The position numbers were made by a program, and so were the translations under genes. A stretch of DNA of 19,562 bases, taken from the NCBI GenBank assembly GCA_023424215.1, contig JAFAEC010000121.1, positions 1 through 19,562 on the forward strand. Reading direction: 5' to 3'. Positions 6,846 to 14,564 of the stretch are shown here, in pieces. The stretch is from Pseudomonadota bacterium. Its GTDB lineage: Bacteria; Pseudomonadota; Alphaproteobacteria; Caulobacterales; Caulobacteraceae. The notes beneath the pieces are model-generated. The model was not told where the DNA came from. It ran no database searches and worked only from the letters and a program-made list of their open reading frames with translations. Numbering within the stretch: the stretch's first letter is position 1; every line of letters begins with the position of its first letter.

Positions 6846-7852
6846 GCCCGCACCGTTTCCCGCGCCGCCTCATGCTCGATCCGGTCGACCACCTCCATCA
6901 GGAAGGCCGCCGTCAGCAGGGCGCGCGCCTCGTCCAGCGGAAGGCCCCGCTGCTGCATGTAGAACAGGGCGTTCTGGTCCAGATTGCCGACCGTATTGCC
7001 GTGGGCGCACTGCACCTCGTCGGCGTAGATGATCAGCTCCGGCTTGGCGTCGATCTCGCCGCGCTCGGACAGGATCAGGGCGTGGTGGCCCATGCGGGCG
7101 TCGGTCTCGTCGGCGCCGCGCTCGACGATGATCTTGCCCTGGAAGACGCCGCGCGCCGTGTCCTTCACCATCCCCTTGGTCAGCTGCGAGGTGGTCCCCT
7201 CGCGACCCAGATGGTCGACGACGCTGGTCAGGTCGGCGTGGCGGCTTCCGCCCAGCACATAGGCGCCGTCCAGCCGCACGTCGGCGCCGTGGCCGGGGTG
7301 GGAGACCTCGGTCTCCAGCCGCTGCAACTTCGCGCCCGAGGCCACAATGGTCTGCCGGTAGCGCGCGCCGCGCGCCAGCCGCACCGCCGCCTGGGTCACC
7401 GAGATGGCGTCTTCCGGCTCGTCGGTCAGGACGATGCGGGTGACCTCGGCGTCCTCGGCGAGGTCCAGCTCCAGCCGGTTGTGCGCGACATAGCCGGCGC
7501 CCTCGCCCTCGTGCGTTTCGAGCACCAGCAGCCTGGCGCCAGCACGCGCCGATATGCGGGCGGCGACGGCGTGGCCGGTGCCCTCGGCCTTCGAGATCAG
7601 CCGCAGCCGCACCGTCTGCTCGCCGCAGACGACCCGGGCGCTGGCGTCCACCGGCCGGCCGTTCACGAAGACCATGGCCTCGCCGCCCAGCGCCTCGAAC
7701 GGTCCGCCCCCCACGAGCGGGATTGTGGCCGACGGCGACGGCTGCGGCGCCTCGCGAAGGAACTTGCGCAGGTCGCTGTATTTCCACGCCTCGACCCGCC
7801 GCGACGGGAAGCTCGAGGCGTCCTTGAGGTCCAGAACGGGCAGGGCGCTCAT
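6824..7852 (-). CDS. sufD: Fe-S cluster scaffold subunit SufD
   Basis: A 342-residue SufB/SufD-family protein. SufD pairs with SufB on a SufC dimer to build Fe-S clusters. The C-terminal half has the beta-helix core with the conserved segment ALFYMQQRGLPLDEARALL, followed by a helical end. Position between sufC and sufS supports SufD rather than SufB. Its start has GGGGAG six bases upstream of the ATG, and that Shine-Dalgarno belongs to the terminal arm of the repeat at 7855-7908. Its end overlaps the sufS start by 22 bases. The length is short compared with enterobacterial SufD but acceptable for this group. Confidence 0.92.
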   Translation of the reverse strand: MSALPVLDLKDASSFPSRRVEAWKYSDLRKFLREAPQPSPSATIPLVGGGPFEALGGEAMVFVNGRPVDASARVVCGEQTVRLRLISKAEGTGHAVAARISARAGARLLVLETHEGEGAGYVAHNRLELDLAEDAEVTRIVLTDEPEDAISVTQAAVRLARGARYRQTIVASGAKLQRLETEVSHPGHGADVRLDGAYVLGGSRHADLTSVVDHLGREGTTSQLTKGMVKDTARGVFQGKIIVERGADETDARMGHHALILSERGEIDAKPELIIYADEVQCAHGNTVGNLDQNALFYMQQRGLPLDEARALLTAAFLMEVVDRIEHEAARETVRAWLTERL

Positions 7853-7854
7853 TT

Positions 7855-7908
7855 CCTTCTCCCCTCGGGGGAGAAGGTGGCTCGCGGAGCGAGACGGATG
7901 AGGGGGCT
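7855..7908. repeat. REP-like element, left copy of an inverted pair
   Basis: CCTTCTCCCC (7855-7864) and GGGGAGAAGG (7868-7877) form a perfect 10-bp hairpin with a TCG loop. A second small hairpin, CTCGC-GGA-GCGAG, follows, then GGATGAGGGGGCT. It is 54 bases long and lies 3 bases upstream of the sufD start codon (minus strand). The arm complementary to 7855-7864 gives the GGGGAGAAGG that serves as the sufD ribosome binding site. Confidence 0.88.
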
Positions 7909-7951
7909 GCCGGACATGCGCAGAGAGGGCTGCCGATGAGCAAGCTGAACC

Positions 7952-8002
7952 AGCCCCCTCATCCGGCCCTCACGGGCCACCTTCTCCCCCGAGGGGAGAA
8001 GG
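7952..8002. repeat. REP-like element, right (inverted) copy
   Basis: Read on the minus strand this copy matches the left one over its first ~27 bases and again in the GGATGAGGGGGCT end. The middle differs: the small stem is GGCCC-GTGA-GGGCC instead of CTCGC-GGA-GCGAG. The bases changed while pairing was kept. The two copies face each other across a 43-base spacer and could fold into one long hairpin in the sufC-sufD transcript. The sufC stop lies 17 bases away. Confidence 0.88.
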
Positions 8003-8018
8003 AAGTCGAACGTCCCCA

Positions 8019-8768
8019 TCACGCCGCTTCCGGCAGATACTTGTCGTACCCTTCCGCCTCCAGCTGGTGCGCCATCTCCGGGCCGCCCGAGGCCACGATC
8101 CGGCCGGCGACCATGACGTGCACCCGGTCCGGTTTGATGTAGTCGAGCAGCCGCTGGTAGTGGGTGATGACCAGCATCGACCGCTCCGGCGACCGCAGCG
8201 CGTTGACCCCGTCGGCCACGATGCGCAGGGCGTCGATGTCTAGCCCCGAGTCCGTCTCGTCGAGGATCAGCAGCGACGGCTCCAGCAGGGCCATCTGCAG
8301 GATCTCCATCCGCTTCTTCTCGCCGCCCGAGAAGCCGACATTGAGCGGCCGCTTCAGCATGTCGAAATCCATCTTCAGCGCTTGCGACGCCGCCCGGACC
8401 AGCTTCAGGAAGGCCGGGGCCGAGACTTCCTCCTCGCCCCGCGCCCGCTTCTGGGCGTTCAGCGCCGTGCGCACGAAGGTCAGGGCCGGGACGCCGGGAA
8501 TCTCGATCGGATACTGGAACGACAGGAACACGCCTTTCGCCGCGCGCTCGGCCGGCTCCAGCGCCAGCAGGTCCTCGCCGCGCCAGGACACGGCGCCGTC
8601 GGTGGCCTCATAGCCCGGCCGTCCGCTGAGCGCGTAGCCCAGCGTGGACTTGCCGGCCCCGTTCGGCCCCATGACGGCGTGCACCTCGCCGGCGGGCACC
8701 TCGAGCGACAGGCCCTTGAGGATCGGCTTGTCGCCGATGGAGACGTGGAGGTTGGAGATGGAAAGCAT
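8019..8768 (-). CDS. sufC: SufC ATPase of the SufBCD complex
   Basis: A 249-residue ABC-type ATPase that powers conformational change in SufBCD. It has Walker A GPNGAGKST starting near residue 34, the signature FSGGEKKR at 146-153, and Walker B LLILDETDSGLD at about 167-178. I chose the ATG at 8768; an in-frame TTG two codons upstream (8774) is possible but weaker. No Shine-Dalgarno is obvious, and the ATG lies 2 bases after the stop of the upstream lipoprotein gene, so translation probably depends on coupling. A 166-base gap holding two inverted repeats separates it from sufD, the largest break in the operon. Confidence 0.95.
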   Translation of the reverse strand: MLSISNLHVSIGDKPILKGLSLEVPAGEVHAVMGPNGAGKSTLGYALSGRPGYEATDGAVSWRGEDLLALEPAERAAKGVFLSFQYPIEIPGVPALTFVRTALNAQKRARGEEEVSAPAFLKLVRAASQALKMDFDMLKRPLNVGFSGGEKKRMEILQMALLEPSLLILDETDSGLDIDALRIVADGVNALRSPERSMLVITHYQRLLDYIKPDRVHVMVAGRIVASGGPEMAHQLEAEGYDKYLPEAA

Positions 8769-8770
8769 TT

Positions 8771-9255
8771 TCAATCAATCGAGAATGTTGCCGAGGTGTG
8801 CTCGAACCGGGCAGATCCGCCCGAGGAGTTGGTGAAGGTCGCGAACCGGCCGTCTCGCTCCGGTCGGAGGGAAACGCCTCCGCGCATCAGCTGCATGAGG
8901 TCCACGTAGCGGGCGGCGTCCTCCGAGGGGCACTTGGCCTCGAGCGAGCTTTGGCGAAGATGGTCTGCGAGTTCGCCGTTTTTCTCGGGCGAAAGGCCGC
9001 TCCAGAATTTGCCGTCTTTCTCGTCGAGGAAACCCGAGTCCATACAGCCTACGGAATAGATGAAGTAGCGCTCTGCCGTCGTCGGGTCGTCATCCGTCGA
9101 GGTCAGCCTGATGTGCAACATGGAGCCAGCGACGGACTGCCCGCCTAGCGCAATAAGGTCACCCTCGAACACCCGCTCGGGAGATTCCTGCGCGGTACAC
9201 CCCGCAAGGATGACGACGGAAACTGAAAAGACGGCGGCGGAGACGAGCGAGCGGA

Positions 9256-9259
<4 letters not shown>
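8771..9259 (-). CDS. Unrecognised lipoprotein embedded in the suf operon
   Basis: A 162-residue protein I cannot assign to a family. The N-terminus (MIRSLVSAAVFSVSVVILAG then Cys21) is a clear lipoprotein signal with lipobox LAGC. The mature part, about 141 residues, is polar and acidic, with two further cysteines, Cys72 and Cys110, that could form a disulfide in the periplasm. The GTG start overlaps the sufB stop by 4 bases (GTGA), and its stop lies 2 bases before the sufC ATG, so it is translationally linked on both sides. Base composition appears lower in GC than its neighbours, suggesting a newer arrival. A surface or periplasmic protein has no known role in cytoplasmic Fe-S assembly. Function unknown. 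Confidence 0.82.
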
Positions 9260-10722
<1,463 letters not shown>

Positions 10723-10724
10723 GG

Positions 10725-11861
10725 TTACGCGACTTCCTTCGCGCGCTCTTTCAGGCGCGCGCCATGCTTTTGCCACGCCGCGATCCAGGCGTCGGCGAAG
10801 CGGATCCAGTCCTGTTCGGTCGTCCCCCAGCCGCCGGAGATGCGCACGGCGCCGGTGGCCAGCGGCTCCAGCCCCATGGCCAGCATGGTCTTCGACGGCC
10901 TGGTCTTGCCCGAGGAGCAGGCGCTGCCGGCCGAGATCATCACCCCGGCCAGATCGAGGGTGATCAGCTGCTGCGGGCTGTCCCAGCCCTCGACCGCCAT
11001 GAACAGGGTGTTGGGCAGGCGCGGCGAGGCCTCGCCGACGATGGTCGCCCCCGCCGCTCTGACCTTCGCCTCGGCCGCGTCGCGCCAGCTGGCGTGGGCC
11101 ATGGCGTGGGACAGGTCGCGCGCGGCGCACCCGGCCGCCACGCCGAAGCCGACGATGCCCGGGGTGTTCTCGGTGCCGGCGCGCAGGCCACGCTCCTGAC
11201 CGGCCCCGTGCAGGATCTTCACCGCCTCGCGCCCGGCCTTGAGGATCAGCGCCCCCACACCCTGCGGCCCGCCCAGCTTGTGCGCCGACAGGGTCAGGCC
11301 GTCCGCGTCGAGCTCGCGCATGTCCACGGGGATCTTGCCCGCCGACTGGATGGCGTCGACGTGCAGCCAGCCGCCGGCGGCGCGGACCAGCTTCGCCGCC
11401 TCGGCGATCGGCTGGATCACCCCGCTCTCGTTGTTCGCATGATGGATGGCGACCAGGGCCTTGCCCGGCCGCTGCAGGGCCTCGTCCAGCCAGGCGAGGT
11501 CGACCACGCCGTGCCCGTCGACCGGCAGCACCTCGACCGGCGCGCCGGACACCGCGGCCGCCTCGGCCACACAGGGATGCTCGGTCGCCGAGACGATCAC
11601 CCGCTCGCAGCCGGCCGCCAGCCCGCTGGCCACCGCCTGGGCGTTGGACTCCGTCCCGCCCGAGGAGAAGATGACGGCCGTCGGGTCGGCCCCGACCAGT
11701 TCGGCGACCCGGGCCCGCGCAGTCTCCACCCGCGCCCGCGCCCGGCGACCGGCCGCGTGCACGGCGTTGGGATTGCCGCCGTCGGCCAGCGCCTCGGCCA
11801 TGGCCTCGCGCACTTCCGGACGAACGAGCCCCGAGGCGTTGTAGTCGAGATAGACGCTCAC
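10725..11861 (-). CDS. Group I (IscS/NifS-like) cysteine desulfurase
   Basis: A 378-residue PLP enzyme beginning at a GTG whose bases overlap the iscR stop (GTGA); the next residues, SVYLDYNAS, are the usual family start. The frame runs further upstream only through the iscR gene. PLP binds Lys195 in SAHKLGGPQG, and the catalytic Cys315 lies in the flexible loop GSACSSGKT. It belongs to the IscS/NifS group, distinct from the SufS encoded later in the same operon. Having both types in one suf operon is familiar in alphaproteobacteria. It may supply sulfur for clusters or for other pathways such as tRNA thiolation. Confidence 0.93.
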   Translation of the reverse strand: MSVYLDYNASGLVRPEVREAMAEALADGGNPNAVHAAGRRARARVETARARVAELVGADPTAVIFSSGGTESNAQAVASGLAAGCERVIVSATEHPCVAEAAAVSGAPVEVLPVDGHGVVDLAWLDEALQRPGKALVAIHHANNESGVIQPIAEAAKLVRAAGGWLHVDAIQSAGKIPVDMRELDADGLTLSAHKLGGPQGVGALILKAGREAVKILHGAGQERGLRAGTENTPGIVGFGVAAGCAARDLSHAMAHASWRDAAEAKVRAAGATIVGEASPRLPNTLFMAVEGWDSPQQLITLDLAGVMISAGSACSSGKTRPSKTMLAMGLEPLATGAVRISGGWGTTEQDWIRFADAWIAAWQKHGARLKERAKEVA

Positions 11862-12337
11862 GCCGCCGCCCCCATTTCCGTGGCCGCCGCCGACCGCCGA
11901 CGCCCGCCGGTGCGGTCCATCACCACGTCCTCCAGCGATACGGCCGCCAGATAGGCGTGGATTTCGGCGCCCAGATCTTCCCAGAGATTGTGGGTGATGC
12001 AGCGTTCGCCGCCCATCATGCAGCCCTTGGGCGAGGAGTGGGCCACGCAGCGGGTCGCCCGGATCGGCTCGTCCACCGCCAGCACGATCTCGGCCACCAC
12101 CGTCTCGTGCGCCGCCTTGGCCAGCCGGTAGCCGCCGCCGGGCCCGCGCACGCTCTGCACCAGCCCGCCCTTGCGCAGCCGCGCGAACAGCTGCTCCAGA
12201 TAGCTCAGCGAAATCTCCTGTCGGGCCGCGATCTCGGCCAGCGACACGGCCCGGCTCTGGCCGTCGGCGCCGCGGCCGTTCTTGGCCAGATCGGCCATGG
12301 CCATGACGGCGTATCGTCCCTTGGTCGACAGTCGCAT
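11858..12337 (-). CDS. iscR: Rrf2-family Fe-S-sensing repressor IscR
   Basis: A 159-residue regulator. The N-terminal winged helix begins MRLSTKGRYAVMAMADLA and includes the recognition region ISLSYLEQLFARLRKGGLV and the wing RGPGGGYRLA. The cluster-binding set is Cys97, Cys106, Cys113 and His116. The first spacing (eight residues between Cys97 and Cys106) is wider than the five in E. coli IscR, but all four ligands are there, so it probably binds a 2Fe-2S cluster and represses its own operon when clusters are plentiful. The ATG at 12337 has GAGGG about seven bases upstream. It is first in the operon, as expected for an autoregulator. Confidence 0.92.
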   Translation of the reverse strand: MRLSTKGRYAVMAMADLAKNGRGADGQSRAVSLAEIAARQEISLSYLEQLFARLRKGGLVQSVRGPGGGYRLAKAAHETVVAEIVLAVDEPIRATRCVAHSSPKGCMMGGERCITHNLWEDLGAEIHAYLAAVSLEDVVMDRTGGRRRSAAATEMGAAA

Positions 12338-12361
12338 CGCGCACCCTCAAAAATCGCGCGC

Positions 12362-12385
12362 TTTTCGGGGCTCCTGTGCTAGAAC
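12362..12385 (+). promoter_or_regulatory. Sigma-73-like promoter for the plus-strand hydrolase gene
   Basis: GCTAGAAC at 12378-12385 is a full match to the Caulobacter housekeeping -10 consensus GCtANAWC. Nine bases upstream, TTTTCGG at 12362-12368 matches the -35 TTGaCgS at 5 of 7. A start near 12391 would give a leader of ~105 bases carrying a 6-bp hairpin (CGCCTT 12389-12394 with AAGGCG 12399-12404). The hydrolase ATG has no clear Shine-Dalgarno. Confidence 0.45.
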
Positions 12386-12418
12386 CCGCGCCTTCGCAAA
12401 GGCGGCGCAGCGCAGGCG

Positions 12419-12452
12419 GGACTTAGAAAGTCCTACCCCTGCGGTCAAGTAT
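12419..12452 (-). promoter_or_regulatory. Candidate IscR operator and iscR-suf promoter
   Basis: Two overlapping signals lie ~90 bases upstream of iscR. GGACTT (12419-12424) and AAGTCC (12428-12433) form a perfect inverted repeat whose core, GACT-N5-AGTC, matches the core of the E. coli type 1 IscR site. On the minus strand, ATACTTGACC (12452-12443) matches the type 1 half-site ATASYYGACT at 9 of 10, and its TTGACC would serve as the -35. The predicted -10 region then falls on the inverted repeat. A protein bound there would block RNA polymerase. Confidence 0.5.
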
Positions 12453-12498
12453 TACGCGCCTGCGAAATGACAGTTGAACACGGGATATTCGACCGCCC

Positions 12499-13149
12499 AT
12501 GCCTGAAGTCATCCTGCCCGGCGCGTCCGGACGCATCGAAGGCCGCTACTCCCCGGGCAAGCGCCCGAACGCCCCGATCGCTCTGATCCTGCACCCGCAC
12601 CCGAAGGCGGGCGGGCACATGAACAACCCGGTCGCGGTCACCCTGTACCAGCTGTTCGTCAAGCGCGGCTTCGCCACCCTGCGCTACAACAGCCGCGGCG
12701 TCGGCAAGTCCCAGGGTGAGTTCGACTCGGGCGTCGGCGAACTGGCCGACGCGGCCACCGCTCTGGACTGGCTGCAGGCCAACAATCCCGCCGCCTCCCA
12801 GACCTGGGTCGCCGGCTACCAGTTCGGGGCCTACATCGGCATGCAGCTGCTGATGCGCCGGCCCGAGACCGACGGCTTCATCTCCGTCTCGCCGCCGTCG
12901 AACATGTACGACTTCAGCTTCCTCGCCCCCTGCCCGGCCTCGGGCCTGTTCCTGCACGGCACGGCCGACACCATCGTGCCGCCGGTCGAGGTCGAGCGCG
13001 TGGTCAACAAGCTGCGCACCCAGAAGGGCATCGTCATCGACTACGAGCTCGAGGAAGGCGCCAGCCACTTCTGGCAGGACCACCTCGACGCCGTCGAACG
13101 CCGCGTCGGCGCCTATCTCGACAAGCGGCTGGAAGAGAAGCCGGCCTGA
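12499..13149 (+). CDS. Alpha/beta-hydrolase-fold protein with Gln at the nucleophile position
   Basis: A 216-residue cytoplasmic protein of the small dienelactone-hydrolase-like group (COG2945 type). The oxyanion-side segment LHPHPKAGGHMNN is at 31-43, and the family block IGMQLLMRRPE follows the nucleophile elbow. That elbow reads GYQFG at 106-110, with Gln108 where a Ser is expected. The presumed acid and base, Asp157 (HGTADTIVPP) and His190 (EGASHFW), remain. It may be non-catalytic, or the family's true chemistry may differ. The ATG at 12499 starts a well-conserved N-terminus, but no Shine-Dalgarno precedes it. It is divergent from iscR and convergent with the TerC gene. Substrate unknown. 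Confidence 0.85.
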   Translation: MPEVILPGASGRIEGRYSPGKRPNAPIALILHPHPKAGGHMNNPVAVTLYQLFVKRGFATLRYNSRGVGKSQGEFDSGVGELADAATALDWLQANNPAASQTWVAGYQFGAYIGMQLLMRRPETDGFISVSPPSNMYDFSFLAPCPASGLFLHGTADTIVPPVEVERVVNKLRTQKGIVIDYELEEGASHFWQDHLDAVERRVGAYLDKRLEEKPA

Positions 13150-13158
13150 GGCCGGCTT
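13138..13158. terminator. Bidirectional terminator-like hairpin with the stop codon as loop
   Basis: AAGCCGGCC at 13138-13146 and GGCCGGCTT at 13150-13158 form a perfect 9-bp stem. The 3-base loop is the TGA stop codon of the hydrolase gene. It lies 7 bases from the end of the converging TerC gene. The T runs are short, so termination is inferred from position and stem strength. Confidence 0.6.
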
Positions 13159-13165
13159 CCGAGGC

Positions 13166-14146
13166 TCACGGCTGCGGCGTCGCAGCCGCCTCCCCCCGCG
13201 TCTTCCACAGCGACCAGACCACCCCGCTCGCAAGGATCAGCGCCGTGATCGCCAGCGACCATTCCGGCGGGATCTTCCCCAGCCCGGTCAGGTCGGCGAC
13301 GAACACCTTGCCGCCGATGAACACCAGCAGCACCGCCAGCGCCTGCTTCAGATAGGCGAAGCGGTGGATCACCGCGGCCAAGGCGAAGTACAGCGCCCGC
13401 AGGCCGAGAATGGCGAAGATGTTCGAGGTGTAGACGAGGTACGGGTCGGTGGTGATGGCGAAGATCGCCGGCACCGAGTCGACCGCGAAGATCACGTCCG
13501 CGATCTCGATCATCACCAGCGCCAGGAACATCGGCGTCGCCCACCAGACCATGCGCCCGCGCGCATCCTGCTGGCGCACGAAGAATTTCTGGCCGTGCAG
13601 GGCGTCGGTCACCCGCAGCCGCCGCATCCAGCGGACCATCGGATTGTCGCCGACGTCGCCATGGCCCTCGCCGGCGAAGAACATCTTCATCCCGGTCAGC
13701 ACCAGGAAGGCGGCGAAGACGTAGAGCACCCAGCCGAACTGGCTGACCAGGGCCGCGCCGGCGCCGATCATCAGCGCGCGCAGGACGATGACCCCGAGGA
13801 TGCCCCAGAACAGCACCCGGTGCTGCAGGGCCCGCGGAATGGCGAAGTAGCCGAAGATCATGGCGATGACGAAGACGTTGTCCATCGCCAGGCTCTTCTC
13901 GACCGCGAAGCCGGTTAGGTACTCGATGCCCGACTGACGCCCGAGCTCCCACCACACCCAGCCGCCGAACAGCAGGGCGATGGCGATGTACATGCCTGAC
14001 AGCAGCAGGCTCTCGCGCACCCCGATCTCGTGCTGGTCGCGGTGCAGGACGCCGAGGTCGAGCGCCAGCAGGGCGACGACCACGGTCATGAAGGCCAGCC
14101 ACATCCAGGCCGGCTTGCCGAGCCACTCGGCGAGCAGGAATTCCAT
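13166..14146 (-). CDS. TerC/Alx-family membrane protein (putative metal exporter)
   Basis: A 326-residue integral membrane protein with about eight or nine hydrophobic segments. The two family signatures are present: EKSLAMDNVFVIAMIFGYF near 83-101, and EIADVIFAVDSVPAIFAIT near 214-232. The acidic residues in these (Glu83, Asp88, Glu214, Asp217, Asp222) are likely metal ligands. Characterised relatives include E. coli Alx and Bacillus proteins linked to manganese export and metal loading of secreted proteins; TerC itself is linked to tellurite resistance, but no tel cluster is here. It starts 28 bases after the small YdcH-like gene and probably shares its transcript, including the structured leader at 14382-14506. 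Confidence 0.9.
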   Translation of the reverse strand: MEFLLAEWLGKPAWMWLAFMTVVVALLALDLGVLHRDQHEIGVRESLLLSGMYIAIALLFGGWVWWELGRQSGIEYLTGFAVEKSLAMDNVFVIAMIFGYFAIPRALQHRVLFWGILGVIVLRALMIGAGAALVSQFGWVLYVFAAFLVLTGMKMFFAGEGHGDVGDNPMVRWMRRLRVTDALHGQKFFVRQQDARGRMVWWATPMFLALVMIEIADVIFAVDSVPAIFAITTDPYLVYTSNIFAILGLRALYFALAAVIHRFAYLKQALAVLLVFIGGKVFVADLTGLGKIPPEWSLAITALILASGVVWSLWKTRGEAAATPQP

Positions 14147-14174
14147 GCGATCTGTTCCGGAAGATTCTGGAGCG

Positions 14175-14375
14175 TCAGGCGGTCTGCGGCGGCGGGGTCA
14201 GGCCCTCGGCTTGGCGCGCCTCCAGCACCGCGATGCGGTCCCGGGCCGCCAGCTTGCGCTTCTTCAGCTCGGCCAGTCGCGACGCGTCGGGGCGCAGCCG
14301 GCGCAGCTCCAGATCGATCAGATGGCCCAGCCGGGCGTGGTCGCGACGGGCGCGATACAGTTGGATATGCAGCAT
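14175..14375 (-). CDS. YdcH-like small protein (DUF465)
   Basis: A 66-residue protein beginning MLHIQLYRARRDHARLGHLI, highly charged and predicted to be two helices, as in the DUF465/YdcH family of small alpha-helical proteins of unknown role. The frame is open farther upstream, but the ATG at 14375 has a strong GAGGAG six bases before it. Upstream codons would only translate the hairpin-rich leader. It is the first gene of a pair with the TerC gene, 28 bases apart. The Shine-Dalgarno is itself one arm of a hairpin (14382-14396), so translation may be regulated. Confidence 0.85.
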   Translation of the reverse strand: MLHIQLYRARRDHARLGHLIDLELRRLRPDASRLAELKKRKLAARDRIAVLEARQAEGLTPPPQTA

Positions 14376-14381
14376 GGTCGT

Positions 14382-14506
14382 CTCCTCTGTGAGGAGCGGC
14401 TCGCTGCCTGACCGGGACGGAAAACGGCTGGGCCCTGTCACGCATCGAGCACGCTCGATGCGGACCGACATCACGACCACATGGTCGCCAGAGGGGCCCG
14501 GTCCGC
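14382..14506 (-). promoter_or_regulatory. Structured mRNA leader with SD-sequestering hairpin upstream of ydcH-terC
   Basis: Read 5' to 3' on the minus strand, this leader has: (a) an 8-bp stem, GCGGACCG (14506-14499) with CGGTCCGC (14467-14460), enclosing a second perfect hairpin CGACCA/TGGTCG (14474-14479 with 14482-14487); (b) a perfect 10-bp hairpin, CGCATCGAGC and GCTCGATGCG (14441-14450 with 14453-14462), sharing three bases with stem a; (c) two self-complementary GGGCCC blocks (14494-14499 region and 14430-14435) that could pair across the structure; (d) CTCCTC-ACA-GAGGAG (14396-14382), a 6-bp hairpin whose 3' arm is the ydcH Shine-Dalgarno. This is the layout of a translational riboswitch or sensor. 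No clear yybP-ykoY consensus was seen. A TerC-associated RNA motif has been described in Proteobacteria, and this may be a member. Confidence 0.6.
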
Positions 14507-14512
14507 GACATC

Positions 14513-14541
14513 AGACTAGGCGCCGGCTTCCCGACCGGCAA
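14513..14541 (-). promoter_or_regulatory. Candidate promoter for the ydcH-terC transcript
   Basis: On the minus strand TTGCCG (14541-14536) and TAGTCT (14518-14513) are separated by exactly 17 bases. The -35 is good, the -10 mediocre. The predicted start is just before the first stem of the leader, so the whole structure would be in the RNA. It follows the end of the NamZ-family gene by ~24 bases, so readthrough from that gene is also possible. Confidence 0.4.
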
Positions 14542-14564
14542 CGCGACAAACTGTCAGCCGCGCC

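Noticed and set aside
7853..8018. Insertion sequence or attachment site between sufC and sufD
   Set aside because: There is no transposase frame and no target-site duplication; the two inverted elements fit a REP-type pair.
8769..8774. TTG start for sufC at 8774
   Set aside because: The ATG two codons later begins the conserved MLSISNLHVS sequence and is favoured; the TTG would overlap the upstream stop but has no ribosome site.
12386..12460. tRNA-like fold between iscR and the hydrolase gene
   Set aside because: Several short stems are present, but no T-loop (GGTTCRA) or acceptor pairing could be found.
14441..14462. 22-base palindrome as a transcription-factor operator
   Set aside because: Possible, but it lies downstream of the predicted start and next to other stems, so an RNA hairpin is the simpler reading.
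14376..14513. Leader as a yybP-ykoY manganese riboswitch
   Set aside because: The expected conserved internal-loop sequences of that class are not apparent. The structure is reported as a candidate of unassigned class.
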